This document shows positions 25,587 through 33,067 of a stretch of 64,000 nucleotides of DNA, piece after piece. The stretch covers positions 1 through 64,000 of the forward strand of contig NZ_JAHXNL010000008.1 in assembly GCF_023148685.1 (NCBI RefSeq). Direction: 5' to 3'. The translations under genes were made by a program, and so were the position numbers. This stretch comes from Georgenia sp. EYE_87 (GTDB lineage Bacteria; Actinomycetota; Actinomycetes; Actinomycetales; Actinomycetaceae). The notes beneath the pieces are model-generated. The model saw nothing but the letters and a program-made list of their open reading frames with translations, was not told where the DNA came from and did not search any database. Positions within the stretch are counted from its first letter, which is position 1; every line of letters begins with the position of its first letter.

Positions 25587-27419
25587 GTGAACATGCCCGA
25601 ATGCTCGCCCAGCGCCCGACCTCACCGACCGCTTCGCCTCACCACCACCGCCCTCGCCCTCGCGGCGTGCAGCGCCGTCCTCTCCACCACCGTCGCCACC
25701 GCCGCGCCCGCCGGCCCAGCTGACGGCACCAACTGGGCCGAGACGGCCTACCGCGGCGGCGTCGACGTCGTCGCCGGCACCGACGAGAACCCGGAGACCA
25801 TCGACGGCGTCGTCTTCGAGGACAAGAACCGCAACTCCGTGCAGGACACCAACGAGCAGGGCCTGACCGGGGTCGCGGTCACCAACGGCCGCGACGTGGT
25901 CACCACCGACGCCCAGGGCCGCTACGAGCTGCCGGCCTACGACAACATGACCGTCTCCGTCACCCAGCCGCGCGGCTACCAGGTGCCGGTCGACGAGGAC
26001 AACGTCGCCCAGTTCTTCTACCACCACCTTCCCCAGGGCTCCCCGGAGCTGCGCTTCGGCGGCATCGCCCCGACCGGCCCGCTGCCCGACGAGGTCAACT
26101 TCCCGCTGGCCAAGAGCTCGGAGACGTCTTCGCCGGAGCAGCACTGCCTCATCGGTGCGGACGTGCAGACGTACAACCAGAAGGAGGTCGAGTACGCGCG
26201 CAACGGCGTTTTCACCGACCTCGCCGAGCGCACCGACTACGCCGGCTGCGGCGCGCTGTTCGTGGGTGACGTCGTCGGCGACGACCTCTCCCTCTTCCCG
26301 CAGACACGCGAGCTGACCGGCATGCTCAACGGCCCCGCCCGCTTCCTGCCCGGGAACCACGACCTGGATTTCGACTCCCCGGAGCGCGAGCACAACTTCG
26401 ACACGTTCCGCTCCCAGCTCGGCCCGGACTACTACTCCTACGACGCCGGCAAGGCCCACGTGGTCGCGCTGAACACGATCGAGTACCCGACGGTGGTGCC
26501 GCCGAGGAAGAGCAGCTACACCTACGGCCTCGGCGAGCAGCAGCTGGAGTGGCTCCGCAACGACATCGCCCAGGTGCCGGACAACCAGCTGATCGTCCTC
26601 GCCTCCCACAGCCCGCTGCTGGAGTTCTACTACTCCAACTCCCACCGCACGAAGCAGCTCCAGGAGATCTACGCGATCCTCGAGGGCCGCGAGGTCATCG
26701 CCGTGAGCGGGCACACCCACATGTCGGAGAACCTGCGCGAGGGTGACCTCATGGCGGGCTGGAAGGACCTCGTCGGGGATGAGGGGCTTCCCTTCACCCA
26801 CCTCACGGTCGGGGCGGTGTCCGGCCACTGGTACTCCGGCCGCGTCCTCGAGGAGGGCTACCCCACCTCGATCCAGCGCGACGGCACGCCGCCCGGAGTC
26901 CTCACCCTGGACATCAAGAACACCGAGGTCACCGAGCGCTACACCGTCACCGGCGGGGACGAGTCCGAGCAGATGGCCCTCGGCGTGAACTCGCCGACCT
27001 ACCGCGACTGGTACGCCGAGAACGCCGGCAAGCCGCGCGGCACGGCTCCCGCGCTGGAGGACCCGCTGGTCGTGTCGCGGGAGGACTTGGCCGCCACCAC
27101 ATGGCTGACCACCAACTTCTGGATGGGCAGCACCGGCTCCACCGTGCGGGTCGCGATCGACGGCGCCGAACCGGTCGAGGCGGTCCGCACCCAGCAGCTG
27201 CAGGGCGAGACGGTGAACGTCGGCGCCGAGTGGTCCGACCCGGTAGCGATCCAGGAGCAGTTCGTCAACGGCGGCGGCCTCGCCGACCGCACCATGCACC
27301 TGTGGCGCCTCGAGCTGCCGGCCGACCTTCCCGCAGGTGAGCACACCGCCGAGGTCACGGCGACCGACGTTCACGGCCGCAACTACATCGACACCCTGAC
27401 CTTCACGGTCACCGAGTGA
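25587..27419 (+). CDS. Secreted calcineurin-like metallophosphoesterase
   Basis: 610 aa. An N-terminal signal peptide (core LTTTALALAACSAVLSTTVA) is followed by an Ig-like domain (IDGVVFEDKNRNSVQ, DAQGRYELP). The metallophosphoesterase core comes next: GADVQ, FVGDVVGDD, LPGNHDLD, LASHSPL and VSGHTHMSE, which hold the metal-binding Asp, Asn and His residues. A C-terminal beta domain completes the MetallophosN-core-C layout. It probably acts outside the cell or on the wall as a phosphohydrolase; whether the substrate is nucleotide, phospholipid or teichoic acid is unknown. GTG 25587 is chosen because AGGAG precedes it; ATG 25593 is an alternative. Two hairpins follow the stop. Confidence 0.9.
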   Translation: MNMPECSPSARPHRPLRLTTTALALAACSAVLSTTVATAAPAGPADGTNWAETAYRGGVDVVAGTDENPETIDGVVFEDKNRNSVQDTNEQGLTGVAVTNGRDVVTTDAQGRYELPAYDNMTVSVTQPRGYQVPVDEDNVAQFFYHHLPQGSPELRFGGIAPTGPLPDEVNFPLAKSSETSSPEQHCLIGADVQTYNQKEVEYARNGVFTDLAERTDYAGCGALFVGDVVGDDLSLFPQTRELTGMLNGPARFLPGNHDLDFDSPEREHNFDTFRSQLGPDYYSYDAGKAHVVALNTIEYPTVVPPRKSSYTYGLGEQQLEWLRNDIAQVPDNQLIVLASHSPLLEFYYSNSHRTKQLQEIYAILEGREVIAVSGHTHMSENLREGDLMAGWKDLVGDEGLPFTHLTVGAVSGHWYSGRVLEEGYPTSIQRDGTPPGVLTLDIKNTEVTERYTVTGGDESEQMALGVNSPTYRDWYAENAGKPRGTAPALEDPLVVSREDLAATTWLTTNFWMGSTGSTVRVAIDGAEPVEAVRTQQLQGETVNVGAEWSDPVAIQEQFVNGGGLADRTMHLWRLELPADLPAGEHTAEVTATDVHGRNYIDTLTFTVTE

Positions 27420-27424
27420 CGGGC

Positions 27425-27443
27425 GCCGGTGCGTCGCACCGGC
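27425..27443 (+). terminator. Short perfect hairpin after the phosphoesterase gene
   Basis: GCCGGTGCG at 27425-27433 pairs with CGCACCGGC at 27435-27443, five bases after the stop. As drawn the loop is one base, so in RNA the last pairs open. No U-tract. Probably contributes to transcription termination together with the next hairpin. Confidence 0.45.
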
Positions 27444-27457
27444 CCGCCCCGCTCCGA

Positions 27458-27491
27458 CGCCCGGCCAGATCGCTCCAGGTCTGGCCGGGCG
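27458..27491 (+). terminator. 12-bp hairpin terminator downstream of the phosphoesterase gene
   Basis: CGCCCGGCCAGA at 27458-27469 pairs perfectly with TCTGGCCGGGCG at 27480-27491 around a 10-nt loop. It lies between convergent genes and would serve both directions. No U-run, as is common for high-GC actinobacterial terminators. Confidence 0.65.
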
Positions 27492-27558
27492 CCGAGCCTG
27501 TCTCCTGAACCGGGCCCCAGCAGTGGACCGCCCCCGCTGCCATCCTGTTCGAGCCGCT

Positions 27559-28053
27559 TCACCGCGTGGGCGGTATCCCGGTCTCCGGGCCTGCCGCGGC
27601 CTCGGCGGCGGCCTTGTGCCCCGCCGCTTCCATCTCGACGTAGCGCCGCGTGAGCCGGCCGGTGAGCAGCCGCACGAGCGGCGCGAGCGGCCCGTGGTGG
27701 AACACCCCGAGCATCAGGCGGCTGCGCCGCTCTCCGACGGGCACCACGGAGTGCGTGCCGACGGTCCGCACGCCGGGTGAGGACGTCGTCCAGACGAACG
27801 ACTCCCCCGGACGCCACGCCACCACGCGCCACACCATGACCGGGAACCTCGGCTGGCGGATCCGCACCCGGGCGTCCGGCCCGAACGGTTCGCCGTCGAG
27901 CAGCTCGACCGAGGTCATCGAGGCCGTCTGCTGCGGCCACCGGGCGGGGTCGGCGAGCACCTCCCACACCGCTGCGGCGGGTGCCGCGATCTCGATCTTG
28001 GTGCTGACCGCACCACCGAGTCGTCGCCGCGCTGACCGCTGACCTGACGCCAT
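27559..28053 (-). CDS. SRPBCC-family (polyketide cyclase/START-like) protein
   Basis: 164 aa. The ligand-binding helix-grip fold begins STKIEIAAPAAAVWEVLADPARWPQ, typical of the SRPBCC superfamily. Later strands include RVRIRQPRFPVMVWRVVAW and FVWTTSSPG, and the C-terminal helix is LLTGRLTRRYVEMEAAGHKAAAE. ATG 28053 follows CGGAGG at good spacing. Such proteins bind small hydrophobic molecules or act as toxin-like co-factors; the ligand is unknown. Divergent from the DUF1801 gene. Confidence 0.82.
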   Translation of the reverse strand: MASGQRSARRRLGGAVSTKIEIAAPAAAVWEVLADPARWPQQTASMTSVELLDGEPFGPDARVRIRQPRFPVMVWRVVAWRPGESFVWTTSSPGVRTVGTHSVVPVGERRSRLMLGVFHHGPLAPLVRLLTGRLTRRYVEMEAAGHKAAAEAAAGPETGIPPTR

Positions 28054-28128
28054 GATCGCCTCCGAGCTCGACACCGACCTGTGGGCCAACTCTGCCCGGC
28101 GACTGCCCCGCTGCACCACCATGGGCGC

Positions 28129-28476
28129 ATGAGCACCGTGGACGAGGTCATCGCCGAGGTCCCCTCGCCGTCGCGCGAGATCCTCCAGCACGTCATCGAC
28201 ATCGCCCGGCGGCTCGCACCGGACGCCAAGGACGGCGTGAGCTACGGGATGCCCGCGCTGCGGGTGGCCGGCAAGCCGTTCGTCAGCGTCGTCGCCGCCG
28301 CGAAGCACCTCTCGCTCTTCCCGTTCTCCCCCGCTGCGATCGACACCGTGCGGGACGCCCTCGAGGGCTACTCGCTCTCGAAGGGCACCGTGCGCTTCAC
28401 CGCCGAGCACCCGCTCCCCGACGACGTCGTCGAGCGCCTCCTGCGCGCCCGGCTGGCGGAGATCCGCCGCAGCTGA
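28129..28476 (+). CDS. DUF1801 (YdhG-like) protein
   Basis: 115 aa. Typical wording is SREILQHVIDIARRLAPDAKDGVSYGMPALRV and HLSLFPFSPAAIDTVRDALEGYSLSKGTVRFTAEHPLPDDVV, read in separate blocks. This is the small alpha/beta fold shared with bacterial relatives of frataxin-like iron chaperones, although the actual function is unproved. ATG 28129 is the first residue of the domain; the open frame upstream to 28081 is unlikely to be coding. Ends 158 bp before the LacI-type regulator. Confidence 0.85.
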   Translation: MSTVDEVIAEVPSPSREILQHVIDIARRLAPDAKDGVSYGMPALRVAGKPFVSVVAAAKHLSLFPFSPAAIDTVRDALEGYSLSKGTVRFTAEHPLPDDVVERLLRARLAEIRRS

Positions 28477-28519
28477 CGCGGACGCGGACCCGTGGACCCC
28501 CTTCCGCCCAGAACGTTCA

Positions 28520-28546
28520 TCGAAACGCTTCCGGGAAACGCTTGCG
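28520..28546. promoter_or_regulatory. Two tandem LacI-type operator-like sites upstream of the regulator gene
   Basis: TCGAAACGCTTCCG (28520-28533) and GGGAAACGCTTGCG (28533-28546) share the core GAAACGCTT found again upstream of the sugar operon at 29683-29696. They lie 90-115 bp before the regulator start, consistent with autoregulation. Confidence 0.6.
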
Positions 28547-28588
28547 CACTCGGCGGGCGGTGCCGTAGTGTCCCGTCCAGCTTCGCAG

Positions 28589-28602
28589 TCGAAGCGTTTA
28601 GA
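28589..28602. promoter_or_regulatory. LacI-type operator-like site near the regulator start
   Basis: TCGAAGCGTTTAGA is the reverse-complement sense of the same motif (core AAGCGTTT) and lies 33 bp before ATG 28635, where a repressor would block transcription. Confidence 0.55.
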
Positions 28603-28634
28603 CAGTCCCTCGAAGCAGCGCGGACGGAGGATCG

Positions 28635-29639
28635 ATGGCGACCATCAAGGACGTGGCCAGTGCCGCCGGCGTCTCCATCAGCACCGTCTCGTACGCGCTC
28701 AGCGGCAAGCGGGCGATCGCCGAGTCCACCCGCCGCCGCATCGAGGACGCCGTGCGCGAGCTGGACTACCGCCCCAACGCCGGGGCCCGCATGCTCGCCG
28801 GGCGGCGGACCTACATCCTCGCCGTGACCGAGCCCCTCCGGCCCGACACCTACACCCCGGCCCACATGGCGTTCGTCCTCGCCGTCGCGACCGCCGCACG
28901 GCGGTACGACTACGACGTCCTCCTCCTCACCCAGGAGGAGGCCGACGCCGGGCTCCGGCGCGTGACCTCGAGCCGGCTCGTCGACGGCGTGATCGTCCTC
29001 GACGTGCTCCGCGACGACGAGCGGGCCGACCTCGTCCGCTCCCTCGACCTCCCGGCCGTGCTCATCGGCGTGCCGGACAACACCGACGGCCTGGTCTGCG
29101 TCGACCTCGACTTCGAGGCCGCCGCCCGCCTCGCCGTCGACAGGCTCGCCGACGCCGGGCACCGCACCGTCGGCCTGCTCGGCCACCCGGGCTCGGTGTA
29201 CGACCGCGGCTCGAACTTCCCGCCCCGCTTCCGCGACGCCTTCCTCGAACACGCCGCCCACCGCGGCCTCGAGGCCCGCTTCGCCACCGGCGAGCACGAC
29301 CCCGCCCAGGTGCGCGCCGCCGTCACCTCGCTGATCGGCCCCGACGGCGACCTGACGGCGCTCGTCATGCACGGCGAGGAGCAGACCCAGCGCGAGGCCC
29401 TGACGTACGTGGCGGAGCGCGGTCTCACGGTTCCCGGCGATCTCTCGGTCATCTCCGCCGGGTCCACCTTCGACACCGCCACCTTCGACCCGCCGCTCGA
29501 CGCCATCCCGCTCGTCCCCACGACGAGTTCGGAGCGCGCGGTGGAGCTCGCGATCGCGCAGCTGTCGGAACGGGTCGAGCCGCGGGTCGAGCTCATGCCC
29601 CCCACGTACGTCGACCACGGCTCCGTCGCACCCCGTTAG
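28635..29639 (+). CDS. LacI-family transcriptional regulator
   Basis: 334 aa. The N-terminal helix-turn-helix MATIKDVASAAGVSISTVS and hinge YALSGKRAIAESTRRRI are followed by a periplasmic-binding-protein-like effector domain (LVDGVIVLDVLRDD, HRTVGLLGHPGSVYDRG). Probably a repressor that releases DNA when the imported sugar or a metabolite binds. It precedes the sugar transport/glycosidase operon by about 150 bp on the same strand, and similar palindromes flank both, so it likely controls both units. Start ATG 28635 follows GGAGG at 28625-28629. Confidence 0.93.
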   Translation: MATIKDVASAAGVSISTVSYALSGKRAIAESTRRRIEDAVRELDYRPNAGARMLAGRRTYILAVTEPLRPDTYTPAHMAFVLAVATAARRYDYDVLLLTQEEADAGLRRVTSSRLVDGVIVLDVLRDDERADLVRSLDLPAVLIGVPDNTDGLVCVDLDFEAAARLAVDRLADAGHRTVGLLGHPGSVYDRGSNFPPRFRDAFLEHAAHRGLEARFATGEHDPAQVRAAVTSLIGPDGDLTALVMHGEEQTQREALTYVAERGLTVPGDLSVISAGSTFDTATFDPPLDAIPLVPTTSSERAVELAIAQLSERVEPRVELMPPTYVDHGSVAPR

Positions 29640-29682
29640 GCCACCCCCGCACCACCGAGAAAGGACTTCTTGGCGCCGCTAA

Positions 29683-29696
29683 TCGAAACGCTTCGA
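29683..29696. promoter_or_regulatory. Operator palindrome upstream of the sugar operon
   Basis: TCGAAACGCTTCGA has perfect arms (TCGAA and TTCGA) around a 4-bp centre, about 90 bp before the substrate-binding protein start. It is the best match to the sites before the LacI gene and is the likely repressor site of the operon. Confidence 0.7.
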
Positions 29697-29785
29697 CAAA
29701 TGGTTAATCGTCCCCGCTCAGCAGACCACCACATCACGACCCCATCCCCCGCGGGCGCACCGCGGGCCTACGAGGAGGTAGGAAC

Positions 29786-31090
29786 ATGAACCGCAGGACG
29801 ACGACGATCGGCGCGGCCGCCCTTGCGGCGAGCGCCCTGGTGCTCGCCGGGTGCGGGTCCTCGGGCGACGCCGAGGCCGAGGGAGGCGGCGGCGACGTCC
29901 TCCGCCTGTGGCACTTCGAGTCCGAGACGTCGGCCATGGGCATCGCCTGGGAGGAGGCGATCAACGTCTTCGAGGAGGAGACCGGCGCCACCGTGGAGCT
30001 CGAGGCCAAGAGCTTCGAGCAGATCCGCTCCACCGCCAGCCAGGTGCTCAACTCCGACGAGGCGCCGGACATCCTCGAGTACAACAAGGGCAACGCCACG
30101 GCCGGCCTGCTCGCCAGCCAGGGCCTGCTCAGCCCGCTCGACGACGCCGTCGCCGAGTACGGCTGGGACGAGCAGCTGGCGCCGGCCCTGCAGACCACGG
30201 CCCGCTACGACGAGAACGGCGTCATGGGCTCGGGCAGCTGGTACGGCGTCCCCAACTACGGCGAGTTCGTCGAGGTCTACTACAACGTCGGCATGTTCGA
30301 GGAGGCCGGGCTCGAGGTCCCGACCACGCTCGAGGAGTTCGAGGCGGTCCTCGCGGCGTTCGCCGACCAGGGCGTCACCCCGCTCGCCGAGGCGGCCGCG
30401 GAGTACCCGCTCGGCCAGCTCTGGTACCAGCTGGCGCTGACGAAGGCGGACCGCGACTTCGTCGACGCCTACCAGCTGTACACCGACGAGGTGGACTTCA
30501 CCGGCGAGGAGATCACCTTCGCCACCGAGACCGTCAAGGACTGGACGGACAAGGGCTACATCTCCACCAACGCCACCGGCCTGAAGGCGGAGGACGCCGG
30601 CACGGCGTTCATCGGCGGCGAGTACCCGATCTTCTTCTCCGGCTCCTGGTGGCACAACCGCTTCACCACCGAGATCACCGACTTCGAGTTCGACACCTTC
30701 CTCTTCCCCGGCGCCGAGATGTCGCCCGGCTCCGCGGGCAACATGTGGGTGATCCCCGAGCGGGCGCAGAACGCCGACCTCGCGCAGGAGTTCATCGACA
30801 TCACCATGCGCCCGGAGATCCAGGCCCTCATCGGCAACAACGGCGGCGTGCCCGTCGCGGCCGACCCCGCCGACATCACCGACGAGAAGTCCGCGCAGCT
30901 CATCGAGAACTTCAACACCCTCAACGAGCGCGACGGCATCGCCTTCTACCCGGACTGGCCGACCCCCACGTTCTACGACGAGCTCAACGCCGGTCTGCAG
31001 GAGCTCCTCAACGGCACCAAGTCCCCCGCCGAGGTGCAGGAGCAGCTCGGTCAGCAGTACGAGGCCGGCGTCGCCGACATCACGGGCTGA
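29786..31090 (+). CDS. Sugar ABC transporter substrate-binding lipoprotein (CUT1, family 1)
   Basis: 434 aa. Lipoprotein signal MNRRTTTIGAAALAASALVL followed by the lipobox LAGC with Cys 23, so it is anchored on the outer face of the membrane. The body is a type I solute-binding protein (LRLWHFESETSAMG, APDILEYNKGNATAGLLA, YGVPNYGEFVEVYYNVGMFEEAG in parts) of the kind that binds oligosaccharides. The GGAGG-like AGGAGGTAGG lies before ATG 29786. Followed by two permease genes and two glycosidases; ATPase is not encoded here and is presumably shared (MsiK-type), as is common in actinomycetes. Candidate ligand is a xyloside-containing oligosaccharide. Confidence 0.9.
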   Translation: MNRRTTTIGAAALAASALVLAGCGSSGDAEAEGGGGDVLRLWHFESETSAMGIAWEEAINVFEEETGATVELEAKSFEQIRSTASQVLNSDEAPDILEYNKGNATAGLLASQGLLSPLDDAVAEYGWDEQLAPALQTTARYDENGVMGSGSWYGVPNYGEFVEVYYNVGMFEEAGLEVPTTLEEFEAVLAAFADQGVTPLAEAAAEYPLGQLWYQLALTKADRDFVDAYQLYTDEVDFTGEEITFATETVKDWTDKGYISTNATGLKAEDAGTAFIGGEYPIFFSGSWWHNRFTTEITDFEFDTFLFPGAEMSPGSAGNMWVIPERAQNADLAQEFIDITMRPEIQALIGNNGGVPVAADPADITDEKSAQLIENFNTLNERDGIAFYPDWPTPTFYDELNAGLQELLNGTKSPAEVQEQLGQQYEAGVADITG

Positions 31091-31099
31091 CGCCCGCAC

Positions 31100-31132
31100 G
31101 GTGCCGCGGGCGGCAGCCCCGCCCGCGGCACC
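31100..31132 (+). terminator. Strong hairpin between substrate-binding protein and permease genes
   Basis: GGTGCCGCGGGCGG (31100-31113) pairs perfectly with CCGCCCGCGGCACC (31119-31132), a 14-bp stem with a 5-nt loop. No U-run. It sits 10 bp after the first gene of the operon and 35 bp before the permease. It probably stabilises or partly terminates the message so that the binding protein is made in excess. Confidence 0.65.
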
Positions 31133-31166
31133 ACCTCCCACCCGACCGCCACGCGAGGAGACCCCC

Positions 31167-32162
31167 ATGGCGAGCGCCACGGCGCCGGCCGTGCCGACGA
31201 GTCCGGCCGCGCCGACGAGCCCGGCCGCGCCGAAGAAGCGGCACGACCGGAACGGCCTGATCCCGGGCCTGAGCCGGAACAGCTACTGGATCTACCTGGT
31301 TCCGGGTCTGATCCTGCTCACCCTCATCATCATCGTTCCGCTGGCGTGGAACGTGTACCTGACCTTCACCTCGTACCGCGGCATCAAGCCGCCGGAGTGG
31401 ATCGGGCTGGAGAACTGGTCCCGGCTCCTCGCCGACGAGGTGTTCTGGACGTCGTTCCAGAACTCCCTCGCGATGGTCCTGGCCATGGTGGTCGTCCCGA
31501 CCCTGCTGGGGCTCCTCCTGGCCGCCATGCTCTTCGACCTGGTGGGCCGCAAGTTCGGCGGGAGGGTGGCGAGCTTCCTCCGTGCCACCTACTACCTGCC
31601 GCAGATCCTGCCCACGGTGATCGCCGCGATCGTCATCGGCTGGATCCTGCGCCCGGAGAACGGCGCCCTGAACCAGGTGCTCGACGCCGTCGGCCTCGAC
31701 GCCCTGCAGCGCAACTGGCTGGGCAGCCCGGACACCGCGCTCGTCTCGATCATGGTGGTGCTCGTCTGGGTGCAGATCGGCTACCCGGTGGTCATCTTCA
31801 TGGCCGCCCTGCAGCGGGTCGACCCCGAGCTCTACGAGGCCGCCGAGCTCGACGGCGCCAACTGGTTCCAGCGCTTCCGCGCCATCACGGTGGGCATCAT
31901 CCGGCCGGAGATCTTCGTCGTCGTCCTGACCTGCACCATCGCGGCCCTGAAGGTCTTCGGCCCGGTCTACGCCCTCACCGGCGGCGGCCCCGGCACCTCG
32001 ACGATCGTCCCGGCCTACTACGCGTACTCCGAGTTCTTCCAGTCCCAGCGGGTCGGCTACGGCGCCACGATCGCCACCGCCCTCACCGCCGTCATCGCCG
32101 TGGTCGCCGTCGCCTTCATCGTCGTGCAGACCCGGCTCGAGCGCCGGGAGGAGCAGGGCTGA
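31167..32162 (+). CDS. Sugar ABC transporter permease, MalF-type
   Basis: 331 aa. About six membrane helices follow a Pro/Ala-rich basic N-terminal tail of about 30 residues; first helix near residues 45-65. The cytoplasmic EAA-like loop reads YEAAELDGANWFQRFRAIT, the contact to the ATPase. ATG 31167 follows GAGGAG. The stop overlaps the next permease start (TGATG), so the two are co-translated. It forms the heteromeric pore with the following permease. Confidence 0.92.
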   Translation: MASATAPAVPTSPAAPTSPAAPKKRHDRNGLIPGLSRNSYWIYLVPGLILLTLIIIVPLAWNVYLTFTSYRGIKPPEWIGLENWSRLLADEVFWTSFQNSLAMVLAMVVVPTLLGLLLAAMLFDLVGRKFGGRVASFLRATYYLPQILPTVIAAIVIGWILRPENGALNQVLDAVGLDALQRNWLGSPDTALVSIMVVLVWVQIGYPVVIFMAALQRVDPELYEAAELDGANWFQRFRAITVGIIRPEIFVVVLTCTIAALKVFGPVYALTGGGPGTSTIVPAYYAYSEFFQSQRVGYGATIATALTAVIAVVAVAFIVVQTRLERREEQG

Positions 32163-33067
32163 TGGCCACCACCGCAGAACTGCTCGACACCGAGGCCGCC
32201 GCGCCGTCGTTGTCCCCGCCGCGCAGGATCCGCGGCGACCGCAAGCGCCGCTCCGCCGGCGACTGGATCGTCCTCGCCCTCGCGGTGCTGTTCGGGCTGG
32301 TCGTCGCCGTGCCGTTCCTGATGATCCTCGTCAACTCGTTCAAGTCCCCGGCCGACTACAACGCCTCCGGACCGCTGAGCCTGCCCACGAGCCTGTACAC
32401 CGACGGCCTCGTCGCGTTCTGGGAGCGCGTGAACTTCCCGGAGAAGCTGTGGAACAGCTTCTTCATCTCCGGGACGGTCGCCGTCCTCGCCGTCGCCCTC
32501 TCGGTCCTGAACGCCTTCGCCCTGGGCATCGGGCGCGTCAAGGGCCGCACCTGGATCGTGGTGCTGATCCTGCTGGCCAACATGCTGCCGCAGGAGGTGC
32601 TGCTCTACCCCCTGTACTTCAGGTTCAAGGAGGTCGGGCTCTACGACAACGTTTGGTCGGTGATCATCATCTTCACCGTCGTCCAGAGCGCGTTCGGCAC
32701 CTACCTGCTCGCGTCGGTCTTCGGCACGTTCCCCAAGGAGCTCCTCGAGGCGGCCTCCCTCGACGGCGCCAGCCGCCGCACCATCCTGTGGCGCGTCGTC
32801 TACCCCATCTCGCGGCCCACGCTCGCCGTGCTGCTGATCTTCTTCTTCATCTGGACCTGGAACGAGTTCCTCATCCCGCTGACGTTCCTGGTCTCCAACG
32901 CCACCCAGACGGTGCCCGTGGCCATCACGGTCCTCCAGGGCGACCGGCTCATGGACGTCACCACCACGAGCGCCTCGGCGCTGCTCGGGCTCATCCCCAC
33001 GCTCATCTTCTTCCTCATCTTCCAACGCACCCTCACCCGGGGCATCACCGCAGGAGCCGTGAAGTAA
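32162..33067 (+). CDS. Sugar ABC transporter permease, MalG-type
   Basis: 301 aa. Six membrane helices, with the first near residues 35-55. The EAA loop is LLEAASLDGASRRTILWRVVYPIS in two parts, the usual ATPase contact. The C terminus is GITAGAVK, typical of MalG-type proteins. Stop TAA at 33065-33067 directly abuts the alpha-xylosidase ATG. Function: second half of the sugar channel. Confidence 0.92.
   Translation: MATTAELLDTEAAAPSLSPPRRIRGDRKRRSAGDWIVLALAVLFGLVVAVPFLMILVNSFKSPADYNASGPLSLPTSLYTDGLVAFWERVNFPEKLWNSFFISGTVAVLAVALSVLNAFALGIGRVKGRTWIVVLILLANMLPQEVLLYPLYFRFKEVGLYDNVWSVIIIFTVVQSAFGTYLLASVFGTFPKELLEAASLDGASRRTILWRVVYPISRPTLAVLLIFFFIWTWNEFLIPLTFLVSNATQTVPVAITVLQGDRLMDVTTTSASALLGLIPTLIFFLIFQRTLTRGITAGAVK

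Noticed and set aside
25548-27374. A 600-codon open frame on the minus strand opposite the phosphoesterase
   Set aside because: No domain, biased composition, and the other strand encodes an intact metal-site set.
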